From an uncultured Pelagibacteraceae bacterium (lineage in GTDB: Bacteria > Pseudomonadota > Alphaproteobacteria > Pelagibacterales > Pelagibacteraceae), in assembly GCA_902595105.1 (NCBI GenBank), contig CACJPA010000005.1, positions 1 through 60,488 on the forward strand: a DNA stretch of 60,488 nucleotides, in the 5' to 3' direction. Numbering within the stretch: position 1 is the stretch's first letter; every line of letters starts with the position of its first letter. The position numbers were made by a program, and so were the translations under genes. A model generated the notes under the pieces. The model was given only the letters and a program-made list of their open reading frames with translations. It was not told where the DNA came from and did not search any database. Shown piece after piece: positions 43,564 to 54,277 of the stretch.

Positions 43564-43889
43564 TATTTTAGATTAAGTAAAATTATTATTGTTAATAATG
43601 GTATAATTATAGCAGAAATATAGAGAAGTCTGTTTGCGACATATTTGGTTTTTTCGTTGGAAATATAGTCCTCAAAAACCTCACTAATACTTAAAGCAGA
43701 AAAAAAATAAGCAAAAATTAAAAATATACTAAATATAAACTTATTTGTTTTATTTGAAAAAAAACTAACTACTTCAGAATAATTTCCATCATAAATTGAT
43801 ATGAAATTAATTATAAACCAAAACATTAAAGGGACTAAAATTATTGATGATAATTTTAAAAATACCCATTTTTTTGTAGCTAAATTCAT
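43563..43889 (-). CDS. sdhD: Succinate dehydrogenase membrane anchor subunit
   Basis: About 108 residues with three predicted membrane helices and little other similarity, normal for SdhD. The ATG at 43887-43889, one base after the sdhC stop, is preferred to an upstream TTG at 43910 that would add seven residues inside sdhC. A conserved SdhD pattern is [14 protein letters not shown] in the helix II-III loop. It helps bind heme and ubiquinone. The call rests partly on position between sdhC and sdhA. Confidence 0.85.
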   Translation of the reverse strand: MNLATKKWVFLKLSSIILVPLMFWFIINFISIYDGNYSEVVSFFSNKTNKFIFSIFLIFAYFFSALSISEVFEDYISNEKTKYVANRLLYISAIIIPLLTIIILLNLK

Positions 43890-43890
43890 A

Positions 43891-44274
43891 TTAAAAAAAA
43901 TTTTTTCCAATTAAGTAAAATAAAATTGTTAAAATTAATGAACCAAAGATCACCATCAAACCTGTGATACGAGTAGTCTTTAGTTCGTAGCCATGACCCA
44001 TATCCATAATTAAATGTCTAATTTCACTGAGAATTTGAAAACTAAAAGACCAAGCTAATCCTATTGCAACAAATTTTCCAAGAAACGAATTCAAAAAAAG
44101 ATTTATCAAATCATATTTAGGTTCTCCTAAAACTAACCAAGAGGCCCAGACGCAAACTAAAGTTATTGCTATGATATTAATTATTCCAGTAATTCTATGT
44201 GAAATAGATACAAGTGATGATATGTGCCATCTATAAATTTGTATATGAGGAGAAAGAGGTCTTTTACTTTCCAT
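43891..44274 (-). CDS. sdhC: Succinate dehydrogenase cytochrome b556 subunit
   Basis: 127 residues, three membrane helices. RPLSPHIQIYRWHISSLVSI followed by SHRITGI is the SdhC N-terminal signature, with a Ser and Arg of the quinone site; the heme-ligand region is HLIMDMGHGYEL. It overlaps asd by 11 bases, so sdh translation may be coupled to the amino-acid gene upstream. Confidence 0.95.
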   Translation of the reverse strand: MESKRPLSPHIQIYRWHISSLVSISHRITGIINIIAITLVCVWASWLVLGEPKYDLINLFLNSFLGKFVAIGLAWSFSFQILSEIRHLIMDMGHGYELKTTRITGLMVIFGSLILTILFYLIGKNFF

Positions 44275-45271
44275 AAAAATTATTTTTTATTAATGTCTCC
44301 GCAATTTCAACTGCATTTAAGGCTGCACCTCTAAGTAAGTTATCTGATACAATCCACATATTTAAACAATTCTTTTTAGTCTTATCCTCTCTAATTCTAG
44401 AAATAAATGTCTCATCTTTTCCTGTCGCTTCAAGTGGAGTTGAATATCCTCCATCTTTTCTCTCATCAATTACTTTGCAGCCTTCCATTTTTTCAAGACA
44501 TTCTTTAATTTGATCAATTGTAAATTCTTTTTCTAATTCTAAATTTACAGCTTCAGAATGAGAAACTAAAACAGGTACTCTTACACAAGTTGCTGATAGT
44601 TCAATATTTTGATCTAAAATTTTTTTAGTCTCATTAGTCATTTTTAATTCCTCTTTTGTATATCCATCATCAGCAAAAACATCGATATGTGGAATTAAGT
44701 TAAATGAAATTTGTTTAGTAAAATTTTTTGACTCAATTTTTTTGTTTTCTAATGCTAGTTTTGTCTGTTCAACTAATTCGTCCATTGGTGCTTTGCCTCC
44801 ACCAGATACAGATTGATAAGTAGCTACAACAACTCTTTTTATTTTAAATAATTCATGAATTGGTTTTAATGGTAAAACTAATTGTGCAGTTGAGCAGTTA
44901 GGGTTAGCAATAATATTTTTTTTTATATTTTTTAAGTCATCAGCATTTACTTGAGGTACAATTAAAGGAACATCAGGATCCATTCTATAAAAACTAGAAT
45001 TGTCTATTACAATGCTGTGATTTGCTGCTTTAGAGGCATAAGCTTCTGAAATTTTTCCACCTGCTGCAAAAAAAGTAATTTTTGCTTTTGAAAAATCAAA
45101 AGTCTCTAAATTTTCAACTTCTATATCTTTACCTTTAAAATTAATTTTTGAACCAGCACTTCTTGCAGATGCAACTAAATAAACTTCCGAAATAGGTAAA
45201 TTTTTCCTCTCAAGCACTTCTAGTACTTTTCTTCCAACATTGCCTGTGGCTCCGACTATAGCTATATTCAT
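44264..45271 (-). CDS. asd: Aspartate-semialdehyde dehydrogenase
   Basis: 335 residues. NADP motif is VGATGNVGRKVLEVL, nucleophile Cys in NPNCSTAQLVLPL (about 129), then YQSVSGGGKAPMDEL and the active His region near the C-terminal third. It reduces aspartyl phosphate, feeding lysine, threonine, homoserine and methionine synthesis. Placement right after dmdA joins homoserine supply to a methylated-sulfur source, though this may be coincidental. Confidence 0.96.
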   Translation of the reverse strand: MNIAIVGATGNVGRKVLEVLERKNLPISEVYLVASARSAGSKINFKGKDIEVENLETFDFSKAKITFFAAGGKISEAYASKAANHSIVIDNSSFYRMDPDVPLIVPQVNADDLKNIKKNIIANPNCSTAQLVLPLKPIHELFKIKRVVVATYQSVSGGGKAPMDELVEQTKLALENKKIESKNFTKQISFNLIPHIDVFADDGYTKEELKMTNETKKILDQNIELSATCVRVPVLVSHSEAVNLELEKEFTIDQIKECLEKMEGCKVIDERKDGGYSTPLEATGKDETFISRIREDKTKKNCLNMWIVSDNLLRGAALNAVEIAETLIKNNFYGK

Positions 45272-45286
45272 GATGAGGTTGTTATA

Positions 45287-46396
45287 CTAAATGAAAGGTA
45301 AATCGCAAACTTTTCCAACGCAATTATGTCCATTTACAACAACTTTTATATTTTGCTCAGGATTCCAGTATTCTTTTTGCATCATAGCTATACCAATTAC
45401 TTTTTTAAAGTGAGGTGAATAGCAGGCAGATCTTAATTCTCCAATTACGTTGTTGTTATCATCTGTCAAATCTAGAGAGCCAGTTACACTAATTTCATTT
45501 ATATCAATTTTAATACCCATTAACTTTTTGGTAATTCCGTCTTCTTTTATTTTTATTAATTTCTCCTTACCCAAAAATTTTACATCACTATCTAAATTAA
45601 CATACTTATCGAAACCACACTCAAAAGGGTTATCATTGTTATCCATATCGTTTCCAAATGATAAAAGTGCACTTTCAATTCTCTCAATTAAATTAGGGCA
45701 ACCAGGTTTAACATTAAATTCTTTACCAACTTCAAATAAATGATCATATAACTTTTGACCAGATTCAGTATTTTGAACATAAATTTCATAACCACCTTGC
45801 TTAGACCAACCTGATTGTGCAATTAAATGATCAACTCCTTCAAAATTAAAATAATCAAATCCAAAAAATTTTAATTTAGTAATTTTTTCACCAAATACTT
45901 TTTCCATTAACTTAAATGATTTTGGGCCTTGAACAGCCATAATGTCTACATTTGGTTCAAAGATTTTAACATCAAATTTATTTCCAATTGCTAATCCTTT
46001 TGCAAATAAAATTACATCAGAGTCTGCAATAGATATCCACCACTTCTCCTGATTTAATCTCAACACCACAGGGTCATTAATTAATCCGGCCTGGTCATCT
46101 ATAATTGGACAATAATAACATCTACCATCTTTAGATTTAGATAAATCTCTACAAGTCATTAATTGAACTAATTTAGCTGAATCTTTTCCTGAAATTTCAA
46201 CCTGCCTTTCTGCGGCAACATCCCAAATTTGAACATGCTCTTTTAAGTGATGATAAGAATCTTCTACAGATCCAAACGCCGCTGGTAGCAACATATGATT
46301 ATAGATTGTATAAGCTGTGACACCTTGTTTTTCTATTCTTGAGGTATAAGGTGTACCTCGAAGTCTTCTAGATTTTGCTATTGAATAATTTTTCAT
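45287..46396 (-). CDS. dmdA: DMSP demethylase DmdA
   Basis: 369 residues, the length of the characterised Pelagibacter enzyme. GcvT/aminomethyltransferase fold, with the DmdA-like features [15 protein letters not shown] (about 30-44), [26 protein letters not shown], and WWISIADSD. It moves a methyl group from dimethylsulfoniopropionate to tetrahydrofolate, leaving methylmercaptopropionate. Operon with an alpha/beta hydrolase (4-base overlap), dmdB and dmdC makes DmdA far more likely than glycine-cleavage T protein. Confidence 0.93.
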   Translation of the reverse strand: MKNYSIAKSRRLRGTPYTSRIEKQGVTAYTIYNHMLLPAAFGSVEDSYHHLKEHVQIWDVAAERQVEISGKDSAKLVQLMTCRDLSKSKDGRCYYCPIIDDQAGLINDPVVLRLNQEKWWISIADSDVILFAKGLAIGNKFDVKIFEPNVDIMAVQGPKSFKLMEKVFGEKITKLKFFGFDYFNFEGVDHLIAQSGWSKQGGYEIYVQNTESGQKLYDHLFEVGKEFNVKPGCPNLIERIESALLSFGNDMDNNDNPFECGFDKYVNLDSDVKFLGKEKLIKIKEDGITKKLMGIKIDINEISVTGSLDLTDDNNNVIGELRSACYSPHFKKVIGIAMMQKEYWNPEQNIKVVVNGHNCVGKVCDLPFI

Positions 46397-47169
46397 TTTT
46401 TTAAAAATTCTAAAACCTTGTCCCGCATTTCAAAAGCTTTTTCAATCATAATCATATGTCCACATCCTTCAATTACATGAACAGTTGAATTTTTGATCAA
46501 TTGAGAAAATTTTTTTCCAGAATCTAAGTTGACCATTTTGTCTAAAGAACCAAAAACAAACATTGACGGAACTTCGATAGATCCAGCTGCAGTTGATCCA
46601 TTTTTATAATTATTACAAGCTATAAGATCCACAGCAAGTATTTCACTTATATCTTTTGGGGATTGAATAATTCTTTCAACTGGATTTCCACCTATAAATT
46701 TTTTTGAACCCTCATATCCCCACTTCATCATTAATTTTACTGCATCAGAATCTCCGTTTTCTGCAAGCTCAATCAAATCAGGATGAACAGGCATTTTATT
46801 AGATCCACCTATAAAAACTAATTTTTTTAATCTTTCTTTGTATCTATGAGAATACTCAAGTATTTCTAGACACCCCTGTGAGTGACCAACTAAAATTAAA
46901 CTTTTAAGACCTAAAGTATCAAATACAAGTTCCAACCACTCTGCTATTTCTTCAATAGTTTTTAAACATGGGCCTTCAGAATTTCCATGCCCTGGTAAAT
47001 CAATAGATAATACATTGAAATTATTGTTAGAAAAAAATTGCTCACTCAATGACCAAACAATATGTGATAAGCCACTTCCATGAAGAAAAACAATGGTATC
47101 TTTGTTTTTATCTATACCTTTACCGTTGTCTGAAGCAAAAATACTTTTATTTTCGATCTCAAATATCAA
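46393..47169 (-). CDS. Alpha/beta hydrolase in the DMSP operon, substrate unknown
   Basis: 258 residues, alpha/beta hydrolase fold with an intact triad: nucleophile Ser in GHSQG (about 98), Asp in FGSLDKMV (about 208) and His in EGCGHMIM (about 237); HGSGLSH (30-36) is the oxyanion segment. There is no signal peptide, so it is cytosolic. It sits between dmdB and dmdA, overlapping dmdA by ATGA and 8 bases from dmdB, so it is translated with the pathway. A thioesterase or hydrolase acting on a methylmercaptopropionate-pathway intermediate is my inference. Confidence 0.85.
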   Translation of the reverse strand: MIFEIENKSIFASDNGKGIDKNKDTIVFLHGSGLSHIVWSLSEQFFSNNNFNVLSIDLPGHGNSEGPCLKTIEEIAEWLELVFDTLGLKSLILVGHSQGCLEILEYSHRYKERLKKLVFIGGSNKMPVHPDLIELAENGDSDAVKLMMKWGYEGSKKFIGGNPVERIIQSPKDISEILAVDLIACNNYKNGSTAAGSIEVPSMFVFGSLDKMVNLDSGKKFSQLIKNSTVHVIEGCGHMIMIEKAFEMRDKVLEFLKK

Positions 47170-47177
47170 TTAAATTC

Positions 47178-48794
47178 CTAAACTCTTTTTCTCAGTTCAA
47201 ACTTCTGTATTTTTCCAGTTGATGTCTTAGGTAGTTCACAAAAAACAACCTTTTTAGGAACTTTAAATCCAGCTAAAGTTTCTTTACAGAAATCAATTAA
47301 TTCTTTTTCAGTAACAGGCTTATCTTGAACCATCTCTATAAAAGCACAAGGAACCTCCCCCCATTTTTCATCTGGTTTAGCAACTACGGCTGCTATTGAA
47401 ACTGAAGGATGTTTAGATAATGTATTCTCAATTTCTATTGATGAAATATTTTCTCCACCTGAAATAATAATATCCTTAGATCTATCTTGAATTTTTACAT
47501 ACCCATCAGGAAACATAACTGCCAAGTCACCACTATGAAACCATCCATTTTTCATTGCTTTGTCAGTAGCTTCTTTGTCTTTAAAGTAACCTTTCATTAC
47601 CACATTTCCTCTAATCATGATCTCACCGATAGTTTTTCCATCTTTAGGAACTTCTTTCATCGTATCTGGATCTAAAACGGTTACTCCTTCTGTATTAGGA
47701 TACCTTACTCCTTGTCTAGCTTTAATCTCATTTTGTCTATCCTCATCTAAGTCGTTCCATCCATCATTCCACGCACATTGAGTAACATGACCATATGTTT
47801 CGGTAAGACCATAAACATGCATAACCTCAAACCCAAGCGATTTCATTTTTTTAAAAATAATACTTGGAGGAGGTGCTCCAGCAGTTAAGACGTAAACTTT
47901 ATGTTTTAATTTTTTTTTATCACTTTCAGGAGCTCCTGTTATCATGTTCAAAACTATCGGTGCTCCTCCAAAATGAGTAATGTCATATTTATCAATAAGT
48001 TCAAAAATTTTCTTAACATCAATATTTCTTAAGCAAATTGTTCTTCCATTTAACATTGGAACTGTCCATGGATAGCACCAGCCATTACAATGAAACATAG
48101 GCACAACTGTTAAAAAGTTTAAACGATTAGGCATGTTCCAAGCAACAGTACTTCCTGTAGACATTAAGTACGCGCCTCTATGATGATAGACAACACCTTT
48201 AGGATTGCCAGTTGTACCTGAAGTATAACTTAAAGATATTGCTTGCCATTCATCATCAGGCATTTTCCAATCAAAGTTCTCATCTCCGGTATTTAAAAAA
48301 CTTTCGTATTCTAAATCTCCAATTTTTTCTAATTTTGATTGATCAGCATGTTTGTCATTAACATCTATAACTGTGATTTCTTTATTTAAATTTTTTAAAG
48401 CTTTTTTTACTTCTACATGTAATTGTCTATCTACTACCAATACCTTTGCATCACTGTGATTTAAAATATAATTAATTGTGTTAGCATCTAATCTTATATT
48501 TATTGTGTTTAAAACAGCTCCTGTCATTGGAACTGAATAGTGCGCTTCAAATATTTCGGGAGTATTAAAAGCTAAAAAAGATACCGTATCTCCTTTTTTG
48601 ATACCAATTTTAGAAAGTGCGCTAGCAAACTTTACCGCTCTTTTATATACTTCATTCCAAGTATAGCTTCTATCCTCATAAACTATAGCTTCATAATCAG
48701 GATAAACATCTTTGGCTCTTTGCAAAAATGTTAATGGTGTTAATGGAACGTGATTTGCATTATTTTTATCTAGATTTATATCGTAATGATTCAT
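47178..48794 (-). CDS. dmdB: Methylmercaptopropionate-CoA ligase DmdB
   Basis: 538 residues, acyl-CoA synthetase (ANL) family. The P-loop is SYTSGTTGNPKGVVYHHRG (about 189-207); VYGLTETYGHV, WFHSGDLAV and the C-terminal catalytic lysine in KTSTGKIQKFELRK follow. It activates methylmercaptopropionate with CoA and ATP, the second step of DMSP demethylation. As I recall, the homolog at this position in Ca. P. ubique was tested as DmdB. It is two bases from dmdC. Confidence 0.92.
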   Translation of the reverse strand: MNHYDINLDKNNANHVPLTPLTFLQRAKDVYPDYEAIVYEDRSYTWNEVYKRAVKFASALSKIGIKKGDTVSFLAFNTPEIFEAHYSVPMTGAVLNTINIRLDANTINYILNHSDAKVLVVDRQLHVEVKKALKNLNKEITVIDVNDKHADQSKLEKIGDLEYESFLNTGDENFDWKMPDDEWQAISLSYTSGTTGNPKGVVYHHRGAYLMSTGSTVAWNMPNRLNFLTVVPMFHCNGWCYPWTVPMLNGRTICLRNIDVKKIFELIDKYDITHFGGAPIVLNMITGAPESDKKKLKHKVYVLTAGAPPPSIIFKKMKSLGFEVMHVYGLTETYGHVTQCAWNDGWNDLDEDRQNEIKARQGVRYPNTEGVTVLDPDTMKEVPKDGKTIGEIMIRGNVVMKGYFKDKEATDKAMKNGWFHSGDLAVMFPDGYVKIQDRSKDIIISGGENISSIEIENTLSKHPSVSIAAVVAKPDEKWGEVPCAFIEMVQDKPVTEKELIDFCKETLAGFKVPKKVVFCELPKTSTGKIQKFELRKRV

Positions 48795-48796
48795 TA

Positions 48797-50560
48797 CTAA
48801 TTAAATTTAAATTTCATTATATTGGAGCTACCTGAAACTGCAGATTTGTAATGATATTCTGCTCTTGGTAATACCTTTTCAAAGTAAAATGTAGCTGTGT
48901 TAATCTTTTCTGAATAAAACTCTTTATTTTCCTCATAATCTTTAAAACTGATTTCTAAAACTTTTATCCATGAAAAAGCAATTGAAATATAACCAAGTGT
49001 CTTTAAATAATCATTTGCGGCTGCAGAAACGTCATCTTTCTCTATTTTACTTTTGTCAACAATCCATCCCGTAAACTTTGTTAAGATATCAAGATAATAA
49101 GTAAGATCTTTTGTAAAAGATTTAACTTTGTCATGTTTAGTTTCACATTCAGATTTTATCATTTCTAAAAATTTAGAAATTACATCACCATTTCTATTTA
49201 TAAGTTTTCTAAATACTAAATCAGCAGCTTGAACAGAATTTGTTCCTTCATATATTGGAGTGATTCTATTATCTCTATATAATTGTTCAATGCCCTGGTC
49301 TTTGGTGTAACCATATCCTCCATGGATCTGCATAGCGTCGCTCGTAATCTCCATGGCTAAATCAGTAAATAAAGATTTAACTACAGGTGTCATCAACGAA
49401 ACAAAATCAGAAGCTTCCTGTTTAATTTTTTCATTTGGATGATAAAGACTAACTTCAGTTTGTTGGGATAACCAAAAGCATAAAGCTCTTTCTCCCTCAA
49501 TTATTGATTTCATATTTAACAAAGTTCTTCTTATATCCGCATGTTCAATAATGAAATCCGCACCATTAGTAGATTTAGAATTATTAGTTTTTCCTTGTTT
49601 TCTCTCTTTTGCATAAGCAAGTGAATTTTGGTAAGCAATTTCTGAAATACCCAATCCTTGTATTCCAACTACAATTCTCTCTAGATTCATCATAGTGAAC
49701 ATTGCATTTAAGCCTTTGTCCTTAGGACCAATCATATATCCTGTTGCCTCATCAAAGTTTAAAACACAAGTTGCTGAGCCTTTGATACCCATTTTTGTTT
49801 CAATAGATCCTGTTGATATTCCATTTCTTTGCCCAACAGACCCATCTTGATTTACTAAAAACTTAGGTACTAAAAATAAACTTATTCCTTTTGTTCCTTG
49901 AGGAGAGTCGGTTGATCTTGCTAACACTAAATGAATAATATTTTCTGTTAAATCATGATCACCTGATGTGATAAAAATTTTTTGACCACTTATTTTATAA
50001 GTTCCATCAGATTGACCAACTGCTTTTGTTTTAAGTAAACCTAAATCAGTACCACAAACAGGTTCTGTTAAACACATCGTGCCACTCCACTTACCTTCTA
50101 CAATTTTTGGTAAATATTTATCTTTTATTTCATCAGTAGCGTGATGATGAATACAATTATAAGCTCCAATACTTAATTCGCTATATAGTTTAAACGACAA
50201 ACTTGCAGAAGATAGCATTTCATCAAAAAAAGCACTGACTGTCTTTGGCATTCCTTGACCACCATATTTCGGATCACATGATAATGAAGTCCATCCATCT
50301 TCGATGTATTTCTGGTAAGCTTCTTTATATCCTGGCGGTGTTCTAACAACACCATTTTCTAAAACTGCTGGATTTTCATCACCTGCTTTGGCAAGTGGTA
50401 AAATTAAATTTTGATTTATTTTAGCTGCTTCCTCTAAAATATCTTTAACCAAGTCTGAACTTACTTCATTATACCTTTCAAGATCATTGTAATTTTTGTT
50501 ATCTCTTAATTTTTCATAGAGAAACATCATATCTTTGACGGGTGCAGAATAACTTGGCAT
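48797..50560 (-). CDS. dmdC: Methylmercaptopropionyl-CoA dehydrogenase DmdC
   Basis: 587 residues, acyl-CoA dehydrogenase superfamily, of the longer type with an extra C-terminal domain that is typical of DmdC. FAD-binding motifs are MCLTEPVCGTDLGLLKT and KIFITSGDHD; the catalytic Glu lies in YEGTNSVQAADLVFRK; QIHGGYGYTKDQ is also present. It oxidises the CoA thioester to methylthioacryloyl-CoA. It is the first dmd gene, 26 bases after leuB with no clear separate promoter. Confidence 0.92.
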   Translation of the reverse strand: MPSYSAPVKDMMFLYEKLRDNKNYNDLERYNEVSSDLVKDILEEAAKINQNLILPLAKAGDENPAVLENGVVRTPPGYKEAYQKYIEDGWTSLSCDPKYGGQGMPKTVSAFFDEMLSSASLSFKLYSELSIGAYNCIHHHATDEIKDKYLPKIVEGKWSGTMCLTEPVCGTDLGLLKTKAVGQSDGTYKISGQKIFITSGDHDLTENIIHLVLARSTDSPQGTKGISLFLVPKFLVNQDGSVGQRNGISTGSIETKMGIKGSATCVLNFDEATGYMIGPKDKGLNAMFTMMNLERIVVGIQGLGISEIAYQNSLAYAKERKQGKTNNSKSTNGADFIIEHADIRRTLLNMKSIIEGERALCFWLSQQTEVSLYHPNEKIKQEASDFVSLMTPVVKSLFTDLAMEITSDAMQIHGGYGYTKDQGIEQLYRDNRITPIYEGTNSVQAADLVFRKLINRNGDVISKFLEMIKSECETKHDKVKSFTKDLTYYLDILTKFTGWIVDKSKIEKDDVSAAANDYLKTLGYISIAFSWIKVLEISFKDYEENKEFYSEKINTATFYFEKVLPRAEYHYKSAVSGSSNIMKFKFN

Positions 50561-50586
50561 TTGAAAACCTTAGAATAATTAGTGAT

Positions 50587-51693
50587 TTATTGCAATTTTG
50601 AAATTATCGCATCGCCCATTTCTGATGTGGACACTTCTTTCATGCCTTCAGAAAGAATGTCTTTTGTTCTTAAGCCATCATTTAATACTGCTTGCACTGA
50701 TTTTTCTAAGGCATCAGCTTCATTATCAAGATCTAAAGAATATCTTAATGCCATTGCAAAACTCAATACAGTTGCAATTGGATTTGCTAGACCTTTTCCT
50801 GCAATATCAGGTGCTGAACCATGTATTGGTTCATACATTGCTCTCATTTCTCCATCTTTATTTTTTGCACCTAAGGATGCTGAAGGCAATAACCCTAAAG
50901 ATCCTGTTAGCATTGAAGCTTGATCTGAAAGCATATCACCAAATAAATTATCAGTAACAATTACATCGAATTGTTTTGGATTTCTAAGTAATTGCATTGC
51001 ACAATTATCAGCAAGCATGTGACTTAGCTCAACATCTTTATATTCCTTTTCGTGAAGTTCTTGAACTTCTTCTTTCCATAGTTGTCCAGCTTCCATTACA
51101 TTAGATTTCTCACAAGATGTAACTTTGTTTGATCTTTTTCTAGCAAGATCAAAAGCAACACGTGCAACTCTAGTAATTTCACTAGTAGTATAAGTATGAG
51201 TATTTATTCCTTTTCTTTCACCATTTTCTATTGGTTTAATACCTCTCGGTTCACCAAAATAAATTCCACCTGTTAATTCTCTTACAATCATTATATCTAA
51301 CCCCGAAACCACTTCTGGTTTAAGTGTTGATGCACCAACTAATTGCTCAAAACATATTGCAGGTCTCAAATTTGCAAATAACTTTAATTCTTTTCTTAAT
51401 TTTAATAATGCTCTCTCAGGTTTTTTTGAAAACTCAATATTATCCCACTTAGGTCCTCCTACAGCACCAAGCATTACAACTTCACTTTCTAAAGCTTTAT
51501 AAAAAACTTCATCTGTTATAGGTGTACCGTGTTTATCATAAGAACATCCACCAGCAAGATCTTCGTCTATTTCAAAATCTAAAGATTTTTTATCATTGAA
51601 CCAGTTAATTATTTTTTTAACTTCTCCAATTACCTCAGGACCAATACCATCTCCTGGTAATAAAAGAATTTTTCTTTTTTTTACTTTAATCAT
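50587..51693 (-). CDS. leuB: 3-isopropylmalate dehydrogenase
   Basis: 368 residues. [12 protein letters not shown] (about 14-25), the conserved Arg-bearing [30 protein letters not shown], and [20 protein letters not shown] at the NAD site. It oxidatively decarboxylates 3-isopropylmalate in leucine synthesis. It overlaps leuD by 8 bases. leuA is not in the window. Confidence 0.97.
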   Translation of the reverse strand: MIKVKKRKILLLPGDGIGPEVIGEVKKIINWFNDKKSLDFEIDEDLAGGCSYDKHGTPITDEVFYKALESEVVMLGAVGGPKWDNIEFSKKPERALLKLRKELKLFANLRPAICFEQLVGASTLKPEVVSGLDIMIVRELTGGIYFGEPRGIKPIENGERKGINTHTYTTSEITRVARVAFDLARKRSNKVTSCEKSNVMEAGQLWKEEVQELHEKEYKDVELSHMLADNCAMQLLRNPKQFDVIVTDNLFGDMLSDQASMLTGSLGLLPSASLGAKNKDGEMRAMYEPIHGSAPDIAGKGLANPIATVLSFAMALRYSLDLDNEADALEKSVQAVLNDGLRTKDILSEGMKEVSTSEMGDAIISKLQ

Positions 51694-52291
51694 TAAAAAC
51701 CCAAGGTCTTTTATCTTTTAACCGATTTTCAAAATTTTGAATTTTGTCAGATTTTTTTAAAGAAAGCGCAATGTCATCTAATCCTTCTAACAAACATTTT
51801 TTCTTAAATGGATCTATTTCAAATTTAATTTCATTGTTTCCATAAATAATTTTTTGATCATTTAAATCCACAGCAATTTCCTCTTTTCTATTAGCATATT
51901 CAGAAAGTTCTTTGATTTTTTCTTCTTCAAGGATTATTGGTAAAATTCCATTTTTAAAACAATTACTATAAAAAATATCAGCATAACTTGAACTAATCAC
52001 ACAAGTAATTCCAAAGTCCAACAAAGCCCATGGAGCATGCTCTCTTGATGATCCACATCCAAAATTGTTTCCTGCAATTAAAATTTTAGAGTTATTAAAT
52101 GGTTCTTGGTTTAATACAAAATCATTAATTTCTTTTCCATTGTCGTCATATCTCATTTCAAAAAATAAATTTTTTCCAAGTCCAGTTCTTTTTATTGTTT
52201 TTAAAAATTGCTTAGGAATAATCATATCTGTATCAATATTTACAATTGGTAAATATGCTGGAATACTTTTTAGTGTATTAAATTTTTGCAT
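51686..52291 (-). CDS. leuD: 3-isopropylmalate dehydratase small subunit
   Basis: 201 residues. [16 protein letters not shown] (18-33) and [15 protein letters not shown] (about 75-89) are the swivel-domain signatures. With LeuC it isomerises 2- to 3-isopropylmalate. It directly follows leuC, and its end overlaps leuB, so subunits and the next enzyme are made together. Confidence 0.97.
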   Translation of the reverse strand: MQKFNTLKSIPAYLPIVNIDTDMIIPKQFLKTIKRTGLGKNLFFEMRYDDNGKEINDFVLNQEPFNNSKILIAGNNFGCGSSREHAPWALLDFGITCVISSSYADIFYSNCFKNGILPIILEEEKIKELSEYANRKEEIAVDLNDQKIIYGNNEIKFEIDPFKKKCLLEGLDDIALSLKKSDKIQNFENRLKDKRPWVFND

Positions 52292-53695
52292 TTAATTTTG
52301 ATACTTTCTTACATCATCTAAATTACCGGAGATTGCAGCTGCGGCTGCCATTCCGGGACTTACTAGATGGGTTCTGCCACCTCTTCCTTGTCTTCCTTCA
52401 AAGTTTCTGTTTGAAGTAGATGCGCATCTTTCCTCTGGTTTTAATTTATCTGCATTCATTGCTAAACACATAGAACAACCTGGCTCTCTCCATTCAAATC
52501 CTGAATTTACAAATATTTTATCTAAACCTTCTTGCTCTGCTTGTTCTTTAACTAATCCTGAACCAGGAACTACAATGGCATCTACATGTGATGATATTTT
52601 TTTGTCCTTTAAGATTTTGGCAGCTTCTCTTAAATCTTCAATTCTTCCATTTGTGCAGCTTCCAATAAATACTTTATCTATTTTAATATCAGTCGCTGCC
52701 ATATCAGGAGTTAATCCCATGTATTTTAGTGCTCTCTCAATTGAGTTCTTTTTATCCTCATCTTTTTCATTCTGAGGGTTTGGTACTTTTTCATCAATTG
52801 TAATTACATCCTGAGGCGATGTTCCCCAAGTAATCATTGGTAAAATCTCATTTGCATTAAGATTTATTTCTTTGTCAAAACTTGCATCAGCATCTGTTTT
52901 TAAACTTTTCCAGTATTCCAGTGCTTTTTCCCAATTTTCTCCTTTTGGAGACATGGGTTTACCATTTAAATATTCAAATATTTTTTCATCTGGGGCAATT
53001 AATCCAGCTCTTGCACCACCCTCAATAGTCATATTGCAAATAGTCATTCTCTGTTCAACACTCAAAGATCTTATTAGATCTCCAGCATATTCAACTACAC
53101 AACCTGTTCCACCTGCAGTACCAATCTTTCCGATTATTTGAAGTATTACATCTTTAGATGTTACTCCTAATGGAAGTGTTCCATTAACATTAATTCTAAA
53201 ATTTTTTGCTTTTTTTTGAACAAGTGTTTGCGTTGCTAAAACATGTTCAACTTCAGATGTTCCAATACCAAAAGCTAAGGAACCAAAGGCTCCATGTGTT
53301 GCTGTATGACTGTCTCCACATACAATAACTGTTCCTGGTTGAGTAAAGCCTTGTTCTGGTCCAATAATATGAACAATTCCTTGTCGTTTATCATCCATAC
53401 CAAAAAGCTGTACACCAAATTCCTTACAATTTGATTCTAATGTATCAACTTGTATTTTTGATTCCTGATCTGATATCCCTTTAGTTCTATCTGTTGTCGG
53501 AACATTATGATCAGCAACAGCTAGAGTTAAATTAGGATGACGAACTTTTCTATTTGAATTTCTTAAACCTTCAAAAGCTTGTGGACTAGTAACTTCATGA
53601 ATTAAGTGTCTATCGACAAACAATAAAGCTGTACCATCCTCTTGTTGATCAACAAGATGATCGTTCCAAATTTTATCGTAAAGGGTAGTAGACAT
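52292..53695 (-). CDS. leuC: 3-isopropylmalate dehydratase large subunit
   Basis: 467 residues, aconitase family. [20 protein letters not shown] at the N-terminus, [12 protein letters not shown], and [4Fe-4S] ligands in [14 protein letters not shown] and [11 protein letters not shown]. It begins the leuCDB cluster, 11 bases after rplS. Confidence 0.97.
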   Translation of the reverse strand: MSTTLYDKIWNDHLVDQQEDGTALLFVDRHLIHEVTSPQAFEGLRNSNRKVRHPNLTLAVADHNVPTTDRTKGISDQESKIQVDTLESNCKEFGVQLFGMDDKRQGIVHIIGPEQGFTQPGTVIVCGDSHTATHGAFGSLAFGIGTSEVEHVLATQTLVQKKAKNFRINVNGTLPLGVTSKDVILQIIGKIGTAGGTGCVVEYAGDLIRSLSVEQRMTICNMTIEGGARAGLIAPDEKIFEYLNGKPMSPKGENWEKALEYWKSLKTDADASFDKEINLNANEILPMITWGTSPQDVITIDEKVPNPQNEKDEDKKNSIERALKYMGLTPDMAATDIKIDKVFIGSCTNGRIEDLREAAKILKDKKISSHVDAIVVPGSGLVKEQAEQEGLDKIFVNSGFEWREPGCSMCLAMNADKLKPEERCASTSNRNFEGRQGRGGRTHLVSPGMAAAAAISGNLDDVRKYQN

Positions 53696-53706
53696 TGAAA
53701 AAAAAA

Positions 53707-54261
53707 TTATTTTTTTTCTGAAGTACCTTCTGTTGATTGTTCAGTTGTAGCTTCATCTGTTTTAGGTGCTTCTTCCTTTGGAGCTTCTGCTGCTGACGTT
53801 GCTTCTGCTTTAAGAACTTCCTCTTTTGGAGCTACTGTTGGTTGTGCTACATTTTCTTCAGTAACTGTTTCAGGTTTTACATCAACATCAATACCAATTT
53901 TTTTTCTAATTTTTTCTGCAATCCTTGCTGATTTACCTGTTCTATCTCTTAGATAGTATAATTTTGCTCTTCTTACTTTCCCTGATCTAATAACTTTAAT
54001 TGAGTCAATTAGAGTTCCATAAAGTGGAAATGTTCTTTCAACACCTTCACCAAAGGAGATTTTTCTAACTGTGAAAGACGAATTTAAATCTCTGCTTTTT
54101 TTCGCAATGCAAACACCTTCAAAATATTGAATTCTCTCTTTTTTTCCCTCAGTAATTCTAACACCTACTTTAACTACATCTCCAGGGTAAAATTCAGGTA
54201 TTTTTTTTTCTGAAAGTATTTTTTTAACGTTATGTTGATTTATCTCTTCAATTGTTTTCAT
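53707..54261 (-). CDS. rplS: 50S ribosomal protein L19 with acidic C-terminal tail
   Basis: 184 residues from the ATG at 54259-54261; a TTG at 54276 would add five residues and nearly touch trmD. The bL19 core (about 1-118) has [39 protein letters not shown] and [18 protein letters not shown]. The last ~60 residues are an Ala/Glu/Pro/Thr-rich tail ending TSEKK, absent from the E. coli protein. Part of this tail is close in DNA and protein to that of S16, one gene away. Confidence 0.94.
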   Translation of the reverse strand: MKTIEEINQHNVKKILSEKKIPEFYPGDVVKVGVRITEGKKERIQYFEGVCIAKKSRDLNSSFTVRKISFGEGVERTFPLYGTLIDSIKVIRSGKVRRAKLYYLRDRTGKSARIAEKIRKKIGIDVDVKPETVTEENVAQPTVAPKEEVLKAEATSAAEAPKEEAPKTDEATTEQSTEGTSEKK

Positions 54262-54277
54262 AGTTATATTTATCAAA

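Noticed and set aside
45287-46396. Glycine-cleavage T protein as the identity of dmdA
   Set aside because: No gcvH or gcvP nearby; length, internal motifs and the dmdB/dmdC neighbours favour the DMSP demethylase.
50582-50957. Two plus-strand frames opposite leuB
   Set aside because: Both lie opposite conserved LeuB motifs and have no ribosome-binding site.
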